Shown one piece after another: positions 1 to 8,928 of a stretch of DNA of 32,375 nt. Made by a program: the position numbers and the translations under genes. Position 1 is the stretch's first letter. Every line of letters begins with the position of its first letter. This stretch comes from Treponema sp. Its GTDB lineage: Bacteria; Spirochaetota; Spirochaetia; Treponematales; Breznakiellaceae. A model generated the notes under the pieces. That model made no database searches, was not told the DNA's origin, and worked only from the letters and a program-made list of their open reading frames with translations. The DNA is taken from positions 1 through 32,375 of the forward strand of contig JAIRQN010000003.1 in the NCBI GenBank assembly GCA_031256445.1. The letters are read 5' to 3'.

Positions 1-70
1 GGACTGTCGCACGCTGTCTGGGAAGAGTGCCTATTGTACTCCGTACAAGCCGGATTTTTATTTTAGCCAT
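1..70 (-). CDS. rpmD: Ribosomal protein L30 (partial, 3' end outside window)
   Basis: The reverse strand from 70 reads MAKIKIRLVRSTIG and continues TLPRQRATV before the window ends, the typical N-terminus of bacterial L30 in the large subunit. The ATG at 70-68 lies two bases after the rpsE stop, which matches the usual spc-operon order rpsE-rpmD. Only about 23 codons are visible, so the C-terminal part cannot be assessed. Confidence 0.85.
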   Translation of the reverse strand, partial: MAKIKIRLVRSTIGTLPRQRATV

Positions 71-72
71 TT

Positions 73-699
73 TTAACCCCACAGCTCGTTGAGGGACTTA
101 CCCCTGTTTCTTGATATCGTCCTTGCGTCCATCATTTTAGTAATACAATCGAACGTTGCCTTTACAACATTATACTGGCTGGATGACCCAATGGATTTTG
201 AAAGCACATCAGTAACACCGCCGGCTTCCATAATTGCCCGCACAGGACCCCCTGCGATAATTCCGGTTCCAGAACACGCAGGTTTTAATAACACCTGCGA
301 AGATTTAAAAAGCCCTGTTACTTCATGCGGAATTGTGCCGTTCTTGACAGGAAGTTTTATCATATTGCGTTTCGCTTTATCTATACTTTTGCGTATAGCT
401 TCCGATACGTCATTAGCCTTACCGAAACCATAACCTACTTTGCCTTTACGATCTCCGATTACGGTCAGGGCAGAGAATGAAAAACGCCTTCCGCCTTTTA
501 CAACTTTTGCAGTACGGTTCAGTTTAACAAGTTTTTCTACAAATTCCTTTTCAACATATTCCCTGTCACGCCCGCGATCACGATCACGCCGCCGACCTTC
601 GCCTCTTGCGCCTCTTGACTCGGAACGAACTTCTTCAGAGGCAGTTTCAATTGAAACTTCAACTTCGTTATCTTCCAACATACCTTCGGTTTTTGCCAC
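73..699 (-). CDS. rpsE: Ribosomal protein S5
   Basis: Small-subunit protein S5, which takes part in decoding fidelity. The S5 double-stranded-RNA-binding-like core starts near residue 50 (VKGGRRFSFSALTVIGDRKG) and the C-terminal domain follows (GTGIIAGGPVRAIMEAGG). The protein is 208 residues because about 45 residues precede the core: an acidic stretch, then an Arg/Asp-rich run (RRRDRDRGRDRE). The codon at 699 is GTG with AGGGGG upstream; an ATG six codons in (681) preceded by GAAGG is an alternative start. It lies ten bases after rplR and two before rpmD in the spc segment. Confidence 0.95.
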   Translation of the reverse strand: MAKTEGMLEDNEVEVSIETASEEVRSESRGARGEGRRRDRDRGRDREYVEKEFVEKLVKLNRTAKVVKGGRRFSFSALTVIGDRKGKVGYGFGKANDVSEAIRKSIDKAKRNMIKLPVKNGTIPHEVTGLFKSSQVLLKPACSGTGIIAGGPVRAIMEAGGVTDVLSKSIGSSSQYNVVKATFDCITKMMDARTISRNRGKSLNELWG

Positions 700-709
700 C
701 AGCTGCCCC

Positions 710-1072
710 CTAAAACTCTATTCCGGCTTTGCGACTTCCGTCAGCTAAAGCCTTTATAATTCCATGATATAAATATCCGTTGCGATCAAAAACAACAGAC
801 TTGATATTTTTTTCCAGAAGGCGTTTCCCCATAATTTCACCTAACTGACCCGCTCCGGCGACAGTCGCTTTTACCTCCCGGAGTTCCTTTTCAAGAGTTG
901 AAGCGGCGGCAATAGTATGCCCTTTGGCATCATCAATAACCTGAGCCGAGATGCGGCGGTTACTTTTGGTAATGGTCATCCGCGGCCGCTCAGTTGATCC
1001 ATAAACCCTTTTGCGAATGTGAATCTTTCGTCTCAGCCGTTTTCTGTCTTTCTCCAGCATTTTACGTAACAT
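710..1072 (-). CDS. rplR: Ribosomal protein L18
   Basis: Large-subunit protein L18, which binds 5S rRNA with L5. The 120-residue length is normal. The basic N-terminus ([15 protein letters not shown]) and the core ([20 protein letters not shown], then a [26 protein letters not shown] segment ending in the usual [11 protein letters not shown]) are recognisable. The ATG at 1072 has only a weak upstream GGTAAG; an ATG four codons later is possible. The gene sits between rplF (8 bases away) and rpsE (10 bases away). Confidence 0.95.
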   Translation of the reverse strand: MLRKMLEKDRKRLRRKIHIRKRVYGSTERPRMTITKSNRRISAQVIDDAKGHTIAAASTLEKELREVKATVAGAGQLGEIMGKRLLEKNIKSVVFDRNGYLYHGIIKALADGSRKAGIEF

Positions 1073-1080
1073 ATTCTTAC

Positions 1081-1617
1081 CTACTTAACACCTGATTTGC
1101 CGACTTTCCGCCTGACAATTTCATTATCGTAACGGATACCTTTGCCCTTATAAGGCTCAGGAGATCTGAGTTTCCGGATTTGGGCGGCAAACTCTCCAAC
1201 CCGCTGTTTGTCAATTCCGCTTACCGTTAATTTTCCGCCTTCGGATGTAACAGAAAGGCCGTCCGGAATGGCGACATAAATGTCATTTGAATACCCAAGA
1301 CTCATGGACAGGAGCTTTCCCTGCACTTCCGCGCGGTAACCGACTCCGGTTACAACAAGCGATTTATTAAAACCAGCGGATACACCGGTTACCATGTTGT
1401 TAAGGAGGTTACGGTACAAACCATGAAACGCCTTTACCTGTTTTTCATCGCCTGACCGGCTGACAATTATTTCCCCGTTTTTTTCCTCAAAAGATATTAC
1501 AGGATGGTACTTCTGTTTAAGTTTTCCTTTCGGGCCTTCTACGGTCATTTCATCATTTTGAAATGTAACCTTGACCCCGCCTGGAACCTTGACCGGTATT
1601 TTTCCGATTCTCGACAT
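1081..1617 (-). CDS. rplF: Ribosomal protein L6
   Basis: Large-subunit protein L6 near the factor-binding site. The 178-residue product begins [17 protein letters not shown] and has the two-fold L6 repeat, ending with the conserved signature near residues 150-165 ([16 protein letters not shown]). GAGGG lies at normal distance before the ATG at 1617. It is 20 bases downstream of rpsH and 8 upstream of rplR. Confidence 0.96.
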   Translation of the reverse strand: MSRIGKIPVKVPGGVKVTFQNDEMTVEGPKGKLKQKYHPVISFEEKNGEIIVSRSGDEKQVKAFHGLYRNLLNNMVTGVSAGFNKSLVVTGVGYRAEVQGKLLSMSLGYSNDIYVAIPDGLSVTSEGGKLTVSGIDKQRVGEFAAQIRKLRSPEPYKGKGIRYDNEIVRRKVGKSGVK

Positions 1618-1637
1618 ATAACCCTCGTTTTAGCCCT

Positions 1638-2036
1638 TTACCATACGGTGCAGATTACTTCGCCGCCGACTTTTTTCTCTGCGGCTTTTTTGCCTGTTGT
1701 TACTCCCTGAGACGTAGAAACGATCAGGGTTCCATAGCCATTGTATACCCTCGGCATGTTTTTATACCCCATGTACACACGCCGTCCAGGTTTTGACACC
1801 TTTTCAATGCCGTGAATAATCGGGATAGTATCGTCATCGTATTTAAGGAAAACCCGGATGACATTGGAACCTTCCTGATTTGCCTTCTTAAAATTTTTGA
1901 TATATCCCTCTGTCTTCAATATCTTGACTATTTCAAGTTTCAGCCTGGAGGTGGGAATATCAACTTTTTCATGTTTTGCCATGCCGGCATTCCGTATCTT
2001 TGTCAGCATGTCTGCAACGGGATCTGATACGCTCAT
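1638..2036 (-). CDS. rpsH: Ribosomal protein S8
   Basis: Small-subunit protein S8, which binds helix 21 of 16S rRNA and in E. coli also represses the spc operon by translational feedback. The start [20 protein letters not shown] and the C-terminal signature [20 protein letters not shown] are diagnostic; length 132 is normal. GGAGAAAAGG precedes the ATG. Whether feedback control exists here cannot be told from the sequence alone. Confidence 0.96.
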   Translation of the reverse strand: MSVSDPVADMLTKIRNAGMAKHEKVDIPTSRLKLEIVKILKTEGYIKNFKKANQEGSNVIRVFLKYDDDTIPIIHGIEKVSKPGRRVYMGYKNMPRVYNGYGTLIVSTSQGVTTGKKAAEKKVGGEVICTVW

Positions 2037-2045
2037 CCTTTTCTC

Positions 2046-2231
2046 CTACCAACTTGATTTTGTTACGCCGGGAATTAGCCCTTCGCTCGCGAGTTTACGG
2101 AAGCAAAGACGGCACATTTCATATTTCCGCAAAAAACCCCGGGGTCTTCCGCAGATCCTGCAGCGGTTTACTTTCCGCGTTTTATATTTTGGCGTCCTCT
2201 GTGCTTTGATTATCATTGCCTTGCGTGCCAT
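2046..2231 (-). CDS. rpsN: Ribosomal protein S14, short zinc-binding type
   Basis: Short (61-residue) S14 of the zinc-binding (C+) form. Two Cys pairs, CRIC at about residue 23 and CRLC at about 40, form the Zn site; the surrounding [13 protein letters not shown]-like and [11 protein letters not shown] segments are family-typical. It lies between rplE and rpsH, the usual place. A Zn-independent paralogue is not present in this window. Confidence 0.96.
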   Translation of the reverse strand: MARKAMIIKAQRTPKYKTRKVNRCRICGRPRGFLRKYEMCRLCFRKLASEGLIPGVTKSSW

Positions 2232-2239
2232 TATACCCC

Positions 2240-2794
2240 CTATTTCCTGAAAGGCATTCCGAATTTCGACAGGAACGCTTTCGCTTCCGCGTCAGTCTTT
2301 GCCGTTGTAACGATAACGACATTTAATCCGGCTACCTTTTCTATTTTATCAAAATCAATTTCAGGAAAAATAATCTGTTCCTGAATACCAAGCGAATAAT
2401 TTCCCCTGCCGTCAAAAGCGTTCTGGTTTATGCCGTGAAAATCTTTTACGCGCGGAAGAGCGACATTTACAAGCCTGTCAAAGAACTCGTACATCATTGT
2501 TCCGCGCAGCGTCACTTTTGCGCCGATTTCCTGCCCTGCCCTTATCTTGAAATTCGCAATGCTCTTTCGGGCTTTGGTTTTTACGGCTTTTTGGCCGGTA
2601 ATCTGGGTCAACGTATCAATCGCGGCGTCCAGAAGTTTCTTGTTCTGCAGGGCTTCGCCTACGCCCATGCTTACAATAATTTTATCCAGTTTGGGAATCT
2701 GCATATTTGATTTATAGGCAAATTCCTTAAAAAGCTCCGGAGCTATCTGCTCCCTGTAAATCTTTTTTAATCTGGGCACATAATTTTTATCCAT
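2240..2794 (-). CDS. rplE: Ribosomal protein L5
   Basis: Large-subunit protein L5, a 5S rRNA and P-site tRNA contact. The start chosen is the ATG at 2794 ([16 protein letters not shown]), because GGAGAGG lies seven bases upstream and the preceding rplX stop overlaps it by one base (TGATG), which suggests translational coupling. A longer frame to 2821 would run into rplX and adds residues unlike L5. The product is 184 residues with the L5 signatures [20 protein letters not shown]-like and RVKDFHGI. Confidence 0.96.
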   Translation of the reverse strand: MDKNYVPRLKKIYREQIAPELFKEFAYKSNMQIPKLDKIIVSMGVGEALQNKKLLDAAIDTLTQITGQKAVKTKARKSIANFKIRAGQEIGAKVTLRGTMMYEFFDRLVNVALPRVKDFHGINQNAFDGRGNYSLGIQEQIIFPEIDFDKIEKVAGLNVVIVTTAKTDAEAKAFLSKFGMPFRK

Positions 2795-3141
2795 CACAGG
2801 ACCTCTCCGCATTTTTTGCAAAACCGCACTTTTTTATTATCGCGGGAAACATCGCTGACTGCGCCGTCAAATTTATACCCAATGCGGGTAGGCCCGCATT
2901 TTTTACATACAATCATCAGGTTGGAAGAATGAAGCGCGGCTTCGATCTCGATAATGCCGCCACGATCTGTCTGTTTTCTTTTCTTCTTCGCTTTCTTGAC
3001 GAGATTTACTCCTTCGACAACTATCCGGTCTTTCCCGCGAATTATCTTTAATATCCTGCCGCGTTTGCCTTTATCTTTTCCGGCGATAACTTCGACAGTA
3101 TCTTCTTTCTTTAACTTAAACTTATGCGCTGCTTCAGTCAT
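2794..3141 (-). CDS. rplX: Ribosomal protein L24
   Basis: Assembly-initiating large-subunit protein L24 with an N-terminal KOW motif ([17 protein letters not shown]). The ATG at 3141 ([16 protein letters not shown]) follows AGGAGGG; the longer frame to 3180 includes residues not found in L24. The C-terminal part carries two CxxC pairs (VCKKCGPT and FCKKCGEV), a zinc-ribbon-like form. It is 115 residues, 10 bases after rplN and overlapping rplE by one base. Confidence 0.95.
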   Translation of the reverse strand: MTEAAHKFKLKKEDTVEVIAGKDKGKRGRILKIIRGKDRIVVEGVNLVKKAKKKRKQTDRGGIIEIEAALHSSNLMIVCKKCGPTRIGYKFDGAVSDVSRDNKKVRFCKKCGEVL

Positions 3142-3151
3142 ACATACCCTC

Positions 3152-3523
3152 CTATAAAACTTCCGGGGCAAGGGATACAATCTTCATGAATTCGCTTCTT
3201 TCCCTTAATTCCCGCGCTACAGGCCCGAAAATACGCTTGCCTTTTGGATTTAACGCCGCGTCAATAATTACGCAGGCGTTATCGTCAAATCTGATATAAG
3301 TTCCGTCAGGCCTGCGGTATTCTTTGTGAGTGCGAACGACAACCGCCTTTTCCACAGTACCCTTTTTTATTGTGGATGTCGGCAAAGCTTCTTTTACTGC
3401 AACTACAACAATATCTCCGATACTTGCGTATTTGCGCCGGGTACCACCCAATACCTTGATACACTGAACCATTTTAGCGCCTGAATTATCCGCCACGTTC
3501 AGGAAGCTCTCTACTTGAATCAT
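3152..3523 (-). CDS. rplN: Ribosomal protein L14
   Basis: Large-subunit interface protein L14, which forms bridge B8 and is the docking site of the silencing factor RsfS, also encoded in this window at about 24 kb. It starts [17 protein letters not shown] and carries [20 protein letters not shown]; 123 residues is normal. A GGGGAGATAG sequence precedes the ATG. Neighbours rpsQ (12 bases) and rplX (10 bases) follow the standard order. Confidence 0.97.
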   Translation of the reverse strand: MIQVESFLNVADNSGAKMVQCIKVLGGTRRKYASIGDIVVVAVKEALPTSTIKKGTVEKAVVVRTHKEYRRPDGTYIRFDDNACVIIDAALNPKGKRIFGPVARELRERSEFMKIVSLAPEVL

Positions 3524-3535
3524 TTTCTATCTCCC

Positions 3536-3817
3536 CTACCTGGCGCGCTCAATAACTTCTACCAGTTTCCAGCATTTTTCCTTGCTGATTGGCCGGCACT
3601 CTATTACACGGACACGATCGCCTGTTTTGGCTTCGTTTTTCTCGTCATGCGCTTTTACTTTCTTGGCGCGTTTAACATATTTCTTGTAAAGCGGATGCAG
3701 CTTAAGCGTTTCGATTGATACAACGATTGTCTTTTCCATTTTATCGCTCTTTACGATTCCGATAAATTCCTTTTTACCGCTTTTAGCCGCGACTGTCCGG
3801 TCTTTGTTATCTGACAT
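3536..3817 (-). CDS. rpsQ: Ribosomal protein S17
   Basis: Small-subunit primary binder S17 with an OB fold. The core [17 protein letters not shown] and [16 protein letters not shown] are typical. At 93 residues it is slightly long, owing to about 16 extra residues at the N-terminus. Its ATG overlaps the last base of the rpmC stop (TAATG), so the two are probably translationally coupled; AGGAGGCC lies within the end of rpmC. Confidence 0.95.
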   Translation of the reverse strand: MSDNKDRTVAAKSGKKEFIGIVKSDKMEKTIVVSIETLKLHPLYKKYVKRAKKVKAHDEKNEAKTGDRVRVIECRPISKEKCWKLVEVIERAR

Positions 3818-4041
3818 TATCTGGCCTCCTCATGCATAGTTTGGGCCTTTTTTGCCGAAGTTTCGTGCGCATGGATTAGAGTATTAAGCCGCGCAATCTG
3901 GCGGCGCATAATACGCCTCTGAAGGGGATTGTCTACATGACCGATTACAATTTTAAAACGGAATTCCATGTACTTCTTTTTTAAATCGTCCCTTTTAACC
4001 TTAAGTTCGGGATAAGATAAATTTTTGAATGAATTTTTCAT
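3817..4041 (-). CDS. rpmC: Ribosomal protein L29
   Basis: Large-subunit protein L29 at the peptide tunnel exit, part of the docking site for trigger factor and SRP. The helical hairpin core [20 protein letters not shown] and the ending [19 protein letters not shown] are recognisable. Length 74. It lies 8 bases after rplP and overlaps rpsQ by one base. Confidence 0.93.
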   Translation of the reverse strand: MKNSFKNLSYPELKVKRDDLKKKYMEFRFKIVIGHVDNPLQRRIMRRQIARLNTLIHAHETSAKKAQTMHEEAR

Positions 4042-4049
4042 ATATACCC

Positions 4050-4478
4050 CTAAGCTCCAAGTTCCATTTCCGAGCGCGCTACAAATTTGGTTTTAATGGG
4101 CAGTTTTGATCCAGCCAAAGCCATAGCTTCTTCCGCAAGAGAGCGGGCAATTCCTCCGCCCAGTTCAAACATAACTGTTCCAGGTTTTACAACAGCTACC
4201 CAGTATTCCGGCGCGCCTTTTCCCTTGCCCATGCGGGTTTCCGCTGGCTTCTTGGAAAACGGTTTATCACAGAAAATGCGTATCCACATTTTTCCGCCGC
4301 GTTTAACATGGCGGTTTATTGCGATACGGGCAGCTTCAATCTGCCTGTTTGTGATCCACATTCTGTCTAATGATACCAACCCGTAATCGCCAAATACAAC
4401 ATTGTTGCACCTGGTGGCGTTTCCGGGCATATTACCCCTTTGCACCTTTCGGCGCTTTACACGTTTTGGACTCTGCAT
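4050..4478 (-). CDS. rplP: Ribosomal protein L16
   Basis: Large-subunit protein L16, which contacts A-site tRNA and is the likely start of late 50S assembly. The ATG at 4478 ([15 protein letters not shown]) matches the normal L16 N-terminus and gives 142 residues; the longer frame to 4523 would overlap rpsC. The signatures [20 protein letters not shown] and [20 protein letters not shown] are clear. It is four bases after the rpsC stop. Confidence 0.96.
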   Translation of the reverse strand: MQSPKRVKRRKVQRGNMPGNATRCNNVVFGDYGLVSLDRMWITNRQIEAARIAINRHVKRGGKMWIRIFCDKPFSKKPAETRMGKGKGAPEYWVAVVKPGTVMFELGGGIARSLAEEAMALAGSKLPIKTKFVARSEMELGA

Positions 4479-4482
4479 ATAT

Positions 4483-5187
4483 CTACCCTCTGGCAGGAAC
4501 CCGTTCCCGCCGTTTGCGGACAAGAACGCCTGCGTCTTCCTTCTGTTCTTTACCGTACTTCATGCCGTTATAAACCCAAACCTTAACGCCGATTGATCCG
4601 AAAGGGGTATGCGCTTCGGCAAAACCATAATCAATATCCGCCCTTAGAGTATGAAGAGGTATGCGCCCTTCTTTTGTTTCTTCGGTGCGGGACATTTCCG
4701 CGCCGCCAAGCCGGCCGGAAAGACGGACCTTTACGCCCTGGGCGTTGCCCTTTTTAATCGCGTTGGAAATAGCCTGCTTCATTGTACGCCTGAATGATGA
4801 ACGCGCCAAAAGCTGGCGGGAAATATTCTGCGCTATAATCTGCGCGTTATTGTCCGCGTTTCTTACTTCTTTAATTTTTATCTGCACTTTCTTGCTGACT
4901 TTTTTCTGCAGATCGCTGCCGATTTTTTCAATGTTCGCGCCTTTGACGCCTATAATTACGCCGGGCCGGGCCGTATGAATTGTAATTGTTATGCGCTGCG
5001 GATGACGTATAATTTCCAGTTCCGCGATATCAGCGCCTTTAGTCTCCGGCATATCCATAATAAGCTTGCGCAACTGAAGATCTTCGTGAAGGGCATCGAC
5101 ATACTCTTTGGGATCAACATACCAGCGGGAACCCCATGTCTTGTTAATACCGATCCTAAGCCCCGTAGGGTTAACTTTTTGTCCCAT
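4483..5187 (-). CDS. rpsC: Ribosomal protein S3
   Basis: Small-subunit protein S3 at the mRNA entry channel. [18 protein letters not shown] is the standard N-terminus; the KH-domain loop [11 protein letters not shown] is near residue 80 and the C-terminal signature [15 protein letters not shown] near 160. Length 234 is typical. The ATG overlaps the rplV stop by one base (TAATG). Confidence 0.97.
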   Translation of the reverse strand: MGQKVNPTGLRIGINKTWGSRWYVDPKEYVDALHEDLQLRKLIMDMPETKGADIAELEIIRHPQRITITIHTARPGVIIGVKGANIEKIGSDLQKKVSKKVQIKIKEVRNADNNAQIIAQNISRQLLARSSFRRTMKQAISNAIKKGNAQGVKVRLSGRLGGAEMSRTEETKEGRIPLHTLRADIDYGFAEAHTPFGSIGVKVWVYNGMKYGKEQKEDAGVLVRKRRERVPARG

Positions 5188-5588
5188 TATTTAGCCGCCT
5201 TTTCTTTACTGACCGGCGCCGCGCCCTTCGGTTCAGCGCCGGCTGTTTCGTCAACTACAACAGTTATGTGACATAAACGCTTCAACTGCATATCCGCGCG
5301 GCCTCTGCCGCGGAACCAAATCCTTTTTAAACGAGGACCTTCGTCAATATAAATTTCGCGCACATAAAGCATGTCCTCGTCAAGTTTCTTGTTATCCGCA
5401 AGCGCGTTTGACGCGGCGGATTTAACGGTTTTACGGATAAGCCGCGCTCCCTTCTGAGGCATATTTTCCAGCAGGGAAACAGCTTCCGGATAGGGCTTAC
5501 GGCGGATAATATCCGCAACCGGCCTGATTTTATAGGGCGAACCGATTAAAAATTTACTGATAGCCCTGTAACCTGTTCTAGTATTCAT
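5187..5588 (-). CDS. rplV: Ribosomal protein L22
   Basis: Large-subunit protein L22, whose loop lines the exit tunnel. The start chosen is the ATG at 5588 ([14 protein letters not shown]) because AGGCGGG then sits six bases upstream; the ATG two codons earlier would touch this ribosome binding site. The signature [20 protein letters not shown] is near residue 90. About 20 residues at the C-terminus (Ala/Lys-rich, [12 protein letters not shown]) extend beyond the usual 110-115. Confidence 0.95.
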   Translation of the reverse strand: MNTRTGYRAISKFLIGSPYKIRPVADIIRRKPYPEAVSLLENMPQKGARLIRKTVKSAASNALADNKKLDEDMLYVREIYIDEGPRLKRIWFRGRGRADMQLKRLCHITVVVDETAGAEPKGAAPVSKEKAAK

Positions 5589-5599
5589 AATCATCCCGC

Positions 5600-5881
5600 C
5601 TATTTTGCCGCAGCTTTCTTGTCGGAACCCGCGTGTCCGCGGAAAATCCGCGTGGGAGCAAATTCGCCAAGCTTATGGCCGACAAGGTTTTCTGTAATAT
5701 AAACAGGTATCCAGGCCTTGCCATTGTAAACGGAAATAGTTCCGCCGACCATTTCAGGAATAATAGTAGAACAACGGGAATAGGTCTTAATCATTTTCCT
5801 TTCCCCGGACTTGCTCAACTCCAGCACCTTTTTATACAGGCTCTTTTCTATAAAAGGACCCTTCTTAACGGATCTTGACAT
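5600..5881 (-). CDS. rpsS: Ribosomal protein S19
   Basis: Small-subunit head protein S19. It starts [18 protein letters not shown] and ends with the conserved block [19 protein letters not shown]; length 93. It is preceded by rplB (29 bases) and followed by rplV, as in other S10 operons. Confidence 0.97.
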   Translation of the reverse strand: MSRSVKKGPFIEKSLYKKVLELSKSGERKMIKTYSRCSTIIPEMVGGTISVYNGKAWIPVYITENLVGHKLGEFAPTRIFRGHAGSDKKAAAK

Positions 5882-5910
5882 ACTTCCTCATTTCTCCCTG
5901 TTTCTTATCC

Positions 5911-6741
5911 TTATTTTTTCTTTCCTCTGCTGACAATAAACCTTGACGAAGGCTTATGCTTTTTCCTTGTTTTATAACCCTTTGTTGGCTGACCCCAGGG
6001 AGTAACAGGATGAATACCCTTGCTTCTTCCTTCGCCGCCGCCGTGCGGATGATCTACCGGGTTCATTGCCATACCGCGGACTGTCGGGCGGACGCCAAGC
6101 CAGCGTTTGCGGCCCGCTTTTCCAAGCGTCGTGTTCATGTGGTCTTCGTTGCCTACGCTGCCGATTGTCGCATAACACTTTTTGAACACCATCCGCATTT
6201 CGCCGGATGGCAGCTTGAGCGTGACATAATCGCCTTCTTTGGCGGCGATTAACGCGCCCGCTCCGGCTGAACGCACCATCTGTCCGCCCTTGCCGAGCGT
6301 TAGCTCTATATTGTAAACATTAAAACCCAGAGGAATATTTTCCAGAGGAAGCGCGTTTCCCGGCTCTATCGGAGCGTCAGGACCGCTTACAACAGTAACG
6401 CCCGGTTTTAATCCCCTGGGAGCGATAATATAGCGCTTCTCGCCGTCTTTATAAAAAATGAGAGCGATATTGGCGCTGCGGTTCGGATCGTATTCCAGCG
6501 AAGCGACCTTGCCGGGAATACCGATTTTATCACGTTTAAAATCTATGTCCCTGTAGCGCCTCTTGTGGCCGCCGCCCTTGTGCCTGACGCTGATTCTTCC
6601 GAATGAATCACGGCCGGAGCCGCTCTTTTTTCCCTTTACAAGGGATTTTTCCGGTTTTTTACCTTTTGTTAATTCCGAAAAATCCAGGCTGGTATACTGC
6701 CTCATTCCCGGCGTAATTGGTTTGTATGTTTTTATAGCCAT
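5911..6741 (-). CDS. rplB: Ribosomal protein L2
   Basis: Large-subunit protein L2, needed for peptidyl transferase centre assembly and subunit joining. The 276-residue product starts [20 protein letters not shown], contains [20 protein letters not shown] near residue 50, and ends with the conserved loop [17 protein letters not shown] holding the functionally important His. It lies 24 bases downstream of rplW. Confidence 0.98.
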   Translation of the reverse strand: MAIKTYKPITPGMRQYTSLDFSELTKGKKPEKSLVKGKKSGSGRDSFGRISVRHKGGGHKRRYRDIDFKRDKIGIPGKVASLEYDPNRSANIALIFYKDGEKRYIIAPRGLKPGVTVVSGPDAPIEPGNALPLENIPLGFNVYNIELTLGKGGQMVRSAGAGALIAAKEGDYVTLKLPSGEMRMVFKKCYATIGSVGNEDHMNTTLGKAGRKRWLGVRPTVRGMAMNPVDHPHGGGEGRSKGIHPVTPWGQPTKGYKTRKKHKPSSRFIVSRGKKK

Positions 6742-6765
6742 AATTTACTGCCTTCTTACCTTTAC

Positions 6766-7053
6766 TTATACGCCTTCGAAGATGGCAATCTTTTCGTCTT
6801 TGGGAAGCTTAATGATTGCTTTCTTCCAGGTTGAAGTATAACCTCTCCGGTAGCGCTGCCTCTTTGGCTTACCGCCTACCACCATTACCGTACAGGCAAT
6901 CGGGTGCACATTGAATAACCTGCGCACCGCTTCTTTAATCTGCGTCTTGTTAGCCGATTGGGCTACTCTGAAGACATACTTTCCTTCTTCGCGCAGAAGA
7001 TTTGCTTTTTCTGAAAGCACCGGCTCCAGTAAAATATCTTCGTATTGAATCAC
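6766..7053 (-). CDS. rplW: Ribosomal protein L23
   Basis: Large-subunit exit-site protein L23. The first codon is GTG at 7053 and overlaps the rplD stop by four bases (GTGA); an AGGAGG sits within the end of rplD. The sequence contains ILLEPVLSEKANLLRE, NKTQIKEAVRRLFNV and the loop KPKRQRYRRGYTSTWKKA. Length 95 is normal. Confidence 0.96.
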   Translation of the reverse strand: MIQYEDILLEPVLSEKANLLREEGKYVFRVAQSANKTQIKEAVRRLFNVHPIACTVMVVGGKPKRQRYRRGYTSTWKKAIIKLPKDEKIAIFEGV

Positions 7054-7709
7054 TTTCCGGCCTCCTGTGCCTTATCAGCGCCCGCTGTGTCAGCGTAAAA
7101 ATCATTTAAATTCTTCGCGGCGGTTTCCAGCATTATTACCTGACGGCCGTAAAATAATTCATGAGCTTCCAGGCGGTTATAGGAAAGATATTTAAGCCAG
7201 GGAATATTAGCCGCCGCTCGTTTGACCATTGGATCGTCATCTTTAAGAATTAACACCGTCCGTAAACCCGGCTCGAAATTATCCAGTAATTTAACGAGGT
7301 CTTTTGTCTTCCCGGACTCAATTGAAAAATCTTCGATTATTTTTAATGTATCGCTTTGCGCTTTTAAACTGAGAATAGTTTTAAGGGCCGCTCTTTTCGC
7401 TTTTTTCGGTATTGAATAGGAATAATCTTTTGGTTTGGGTCCGAATATTGTGCCGCCGCCGACAAGTATCGGTGATTTTTTGTCTCCCCGGCGGGCGCGG
7501 CCTGTGCCTTTTTGTTTATAAGGTTTGGCGTTTGAACCGTTAATTTCGGCGCGTCCCTTTGTATTGGCGCTTCCCTGCCGTTTGTTTGCAAGTTCGTTAT
7601 TTATAGCGTACCAGATAAGATCGTCATTCACAGGAAGGCCGAAAACACTATCATTAAGATCCATTGTGCGCAACTCTTTGCCTTCTTTGGAGTATACTTT
7701 AATGTTCAT
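7050..7709 (-). CDS. rplD: Ribosomal protein L4
   Basis: Large-subunit protein L4, whose loop lines the exit tunnel; in E. coli it also represses its own operon by binding the S10 leader. The ATG at 7709 ([14 protein letters not shown]) begins one base after the rplC stop; the longer frame to 7742 lies inside rplC. The conserved loop [19 protein letters not shown] is near residue 65. Length 219, with an Ala-rich C-terminal tail. Autoregulation here is only a possibility; see the structured spacer upstream of rplC. Confidence 0.96.
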   Translation of the reverse strand: MNIKVYSKEGKELRTMDLNDSVFGLPVNDDLIWYAINNELANKRQGSANTKGRAEINGSNAKPYKQKGTGRARRGDKKSPILVGGGTIFGPKPKDYSYSIPKKAKRAALKTILSLKAQSDTLKIIEDFSIESGKTKDLVKLLDNFEPGLRTVLILKDDDPMVKRAAANIPWLKYLSYNRLEAHELFYGRQVIMLETAAKNLNDFYADTAGADKAQEAGK

Positions 7710-7710
7710 T

Positions 7711-8349
7711 TTAGTGCCCCTTCTTGACAGCTGCCCGCACAAGCACCAAGCCTTTGTTGATGCCAGGAACAGCGCCCTTTACCATAATAAGCTGTTTTTC
7801 GGGGTCTGTTTTTATAACTCTCAGGCTTAAAACTGTGACGCTTTCGCGTCCCATGCGCCCTGGCAATTTTCTGTTTTTAAATGTTTTGTGCGGGTATGTG
7901 TTCTGACCTGTTGAACCAGGTTCACGGTGAAATTTGGAACCGTGGGTTTTGCGCCCGCCGCCGAAACCATAACGTTTAACAACGCCCTGAAAACCTTTAC
8001 CCTTGGAGACGCCGGATACATCAACATACCTTACGCCTTCCAGCACCTCTATCCCAAGAGCGTCTCCCACAGCGACATCCTTCTTCCAGGAAAGTTCAAA
8101 ATCGCGCAGCTCGCATATTTTCTTTTTGGGCGGAATATTTTCCGGGAACTGACCCGCCCTGGCTTTTGTTACGCGATTTTTCTTTGCGTCGTCAAGACCG
8201 ACGACAACCGCCGCGTAACCGTCCTCTTCTTTTGTTTTTTTGGCAATGACCACATTCGGATCAAAACGCATTACCGTTACAGGCAACAGGTTCCCCGAAG
8301 CGTCAAAAACCTGGGTCATTCCAACTTTTCTGGCATACAGCCCTAACAT
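7711..8349 (-). CDS. rplC: Ribosomal protein L3
   Basis: Large-subunit protein L3, an assembly initiator near the peptidyl transferase centre. The ATG at 8349 (MLGLYARKVGMTQVFD) is the standard L3 start, with AGGAG eight bases upstream; the longer frame to 8385 runs into a hairpin region. The signature GKGFQGVVKRYGFGGG is near residue 125, and the Gln loop that PrmB methylates in E. coli is present (GSTGQNTYPHK). It is one base upstream of rplD and about 200 bases after rpsJ, the largest gap in this S10 block. Confidence 0.97.
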   Translation of the reverse strand: MLGLYARKVGMTQVFDASGNLLPVTVMRFDPNVVIAKKTKEEDGYAAVVVGLDDAKKNRVTKARAGQFPENIPPKKKICELRDFELSWKKDVAVGDALGIEVLEGVRYVDVSGVSKGKGFQGVVKRYGFGGGRKTHGSKFHREPGSTGQNTYPHKTFKNRKLPGRMGRESVTVLSLRVIKTDPEKQLIMVKGAVPGINKGLVLVRAAVKKGH

Positions 8350-8362
8350 TGTAGCACTCCTA

Positions 8363-8383
8363 GCATGCCGCACAGCGGCTTGC
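8363..8383 (-). promoter_or_regulatory. Stem-loop directly upstream of the rplC ribosome binding site
   Basis: On the minus strand GCAAGCCGC, loop TGT, GCGGCATGC form an eight-pair stem with one A-A mismatch. It ends one base before the AGGAG of rplC (8357-8361). This position could affect ribosome access or mRNA processing between rpsJ and rplC. The pairing is seen directly; the role is inference. Confidence 0.5.
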
Positions 8384-8455
8384 AACGCACGTTATTCAAG
8401 GGACGCACCCCGGAACCGTCTACGTTTAATACAGAGACAAAAGCCTCCGTGTATG

Positions 8456-8515
8456 GCGGTTTACGACGTTCCACCGAAGATGGAATGTTGGGTGGTGAAA
8501 CCGCCCGTAAACCGC
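8456..8515 (-). promoter_or_regulatory. Long inverted repeat in the rpsJ-rplC spacer
   Basis: GCGGTTTACG (8456-8465) and CGTAAACCGC (8506-8515) are perfect 10-base complements around a 40-base loop. The loop contains a smaller pair TTCCA/TGGAA and a second partial copy of the right arm (AAACCGCC at 8498-8505), so alternative pairings exist. No reading frame of note occupies the spacer. It may be the core of a structured mRNA segment in the S10 operon. Confidence 0.5.
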
Positions 8516-8548
8516 GCCAATAAGCGACATTAAAACGCCGATTATTGG

Positions 8549-8857
8549 TTATTGCTTGATCTCCACATCCACACCGGCAGGCAGCTCAAGTTTCATTAAC
8601 GAATCCATTACTTCCGCAGAAGGATTAATGATATCAATCAACCGTTTATGAGTCCGCATCTCAAATTGTTCGCGGCTCTTTTTATTCACATGAGGTGAAC
8701 GTAATACAGTAACTTTATTAATTCGGGTTGGCAGCGGGATAGGACCGGTAACTTTCGCGCCGGCTTTCCGCACCGCTGTGGCTATCGATTTTGCGCTCTG
8801 ATCTATCAGCTCTACGTCAAAACCGCGCAGCCTCACTCGAATTCCTTCTTTAGCCAT
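8549..8857 (-). CDS. rpsJ: Ribosomal protein S10 / transcription factor NusE
   Basis: Small-subunit protein S10, also NusE in transcription antitermination and NusG coupling. The start is one of two adjacent ATGs; the second (8857, [17 protein letters not shown]) is preferred because TAGGAGGA is too close to the first. This gives 102 residues, the usual length. Signatures: [20 protein letters not shown] and [16 protein letters not shown]. It follows tuf after 71 bases and is separated from rplC by a long spacer. Confidence 0.97.
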   Translation of the reverse strand: MAKEGIRVRLRGFDVELIDQSAKSIATAVRKAGAKVTGPIPLPTRINKVTVLRSPHVNKKSREQFEMRTHKRLIDIINPSAEVMDSLMKLELPAGVDVEIKQ

Positions 8858-8928
8858 CATTCCTCCTACAATCCGTCCGGCATAAGCCCGATGCCCATTT
8901 AAAAAACAAGCGCCGGGCAAACGCAGAA

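Noticed and set aside
2240-2821. Longer start for L5 at 2821 (and similar upstream extensions for L24, L16, L4, L3 and S10)
   Set aside because: The extensions run into neighbouring genes or hairpins and lack ribosome binding sites; the internal ATG matches the family N-terminus.
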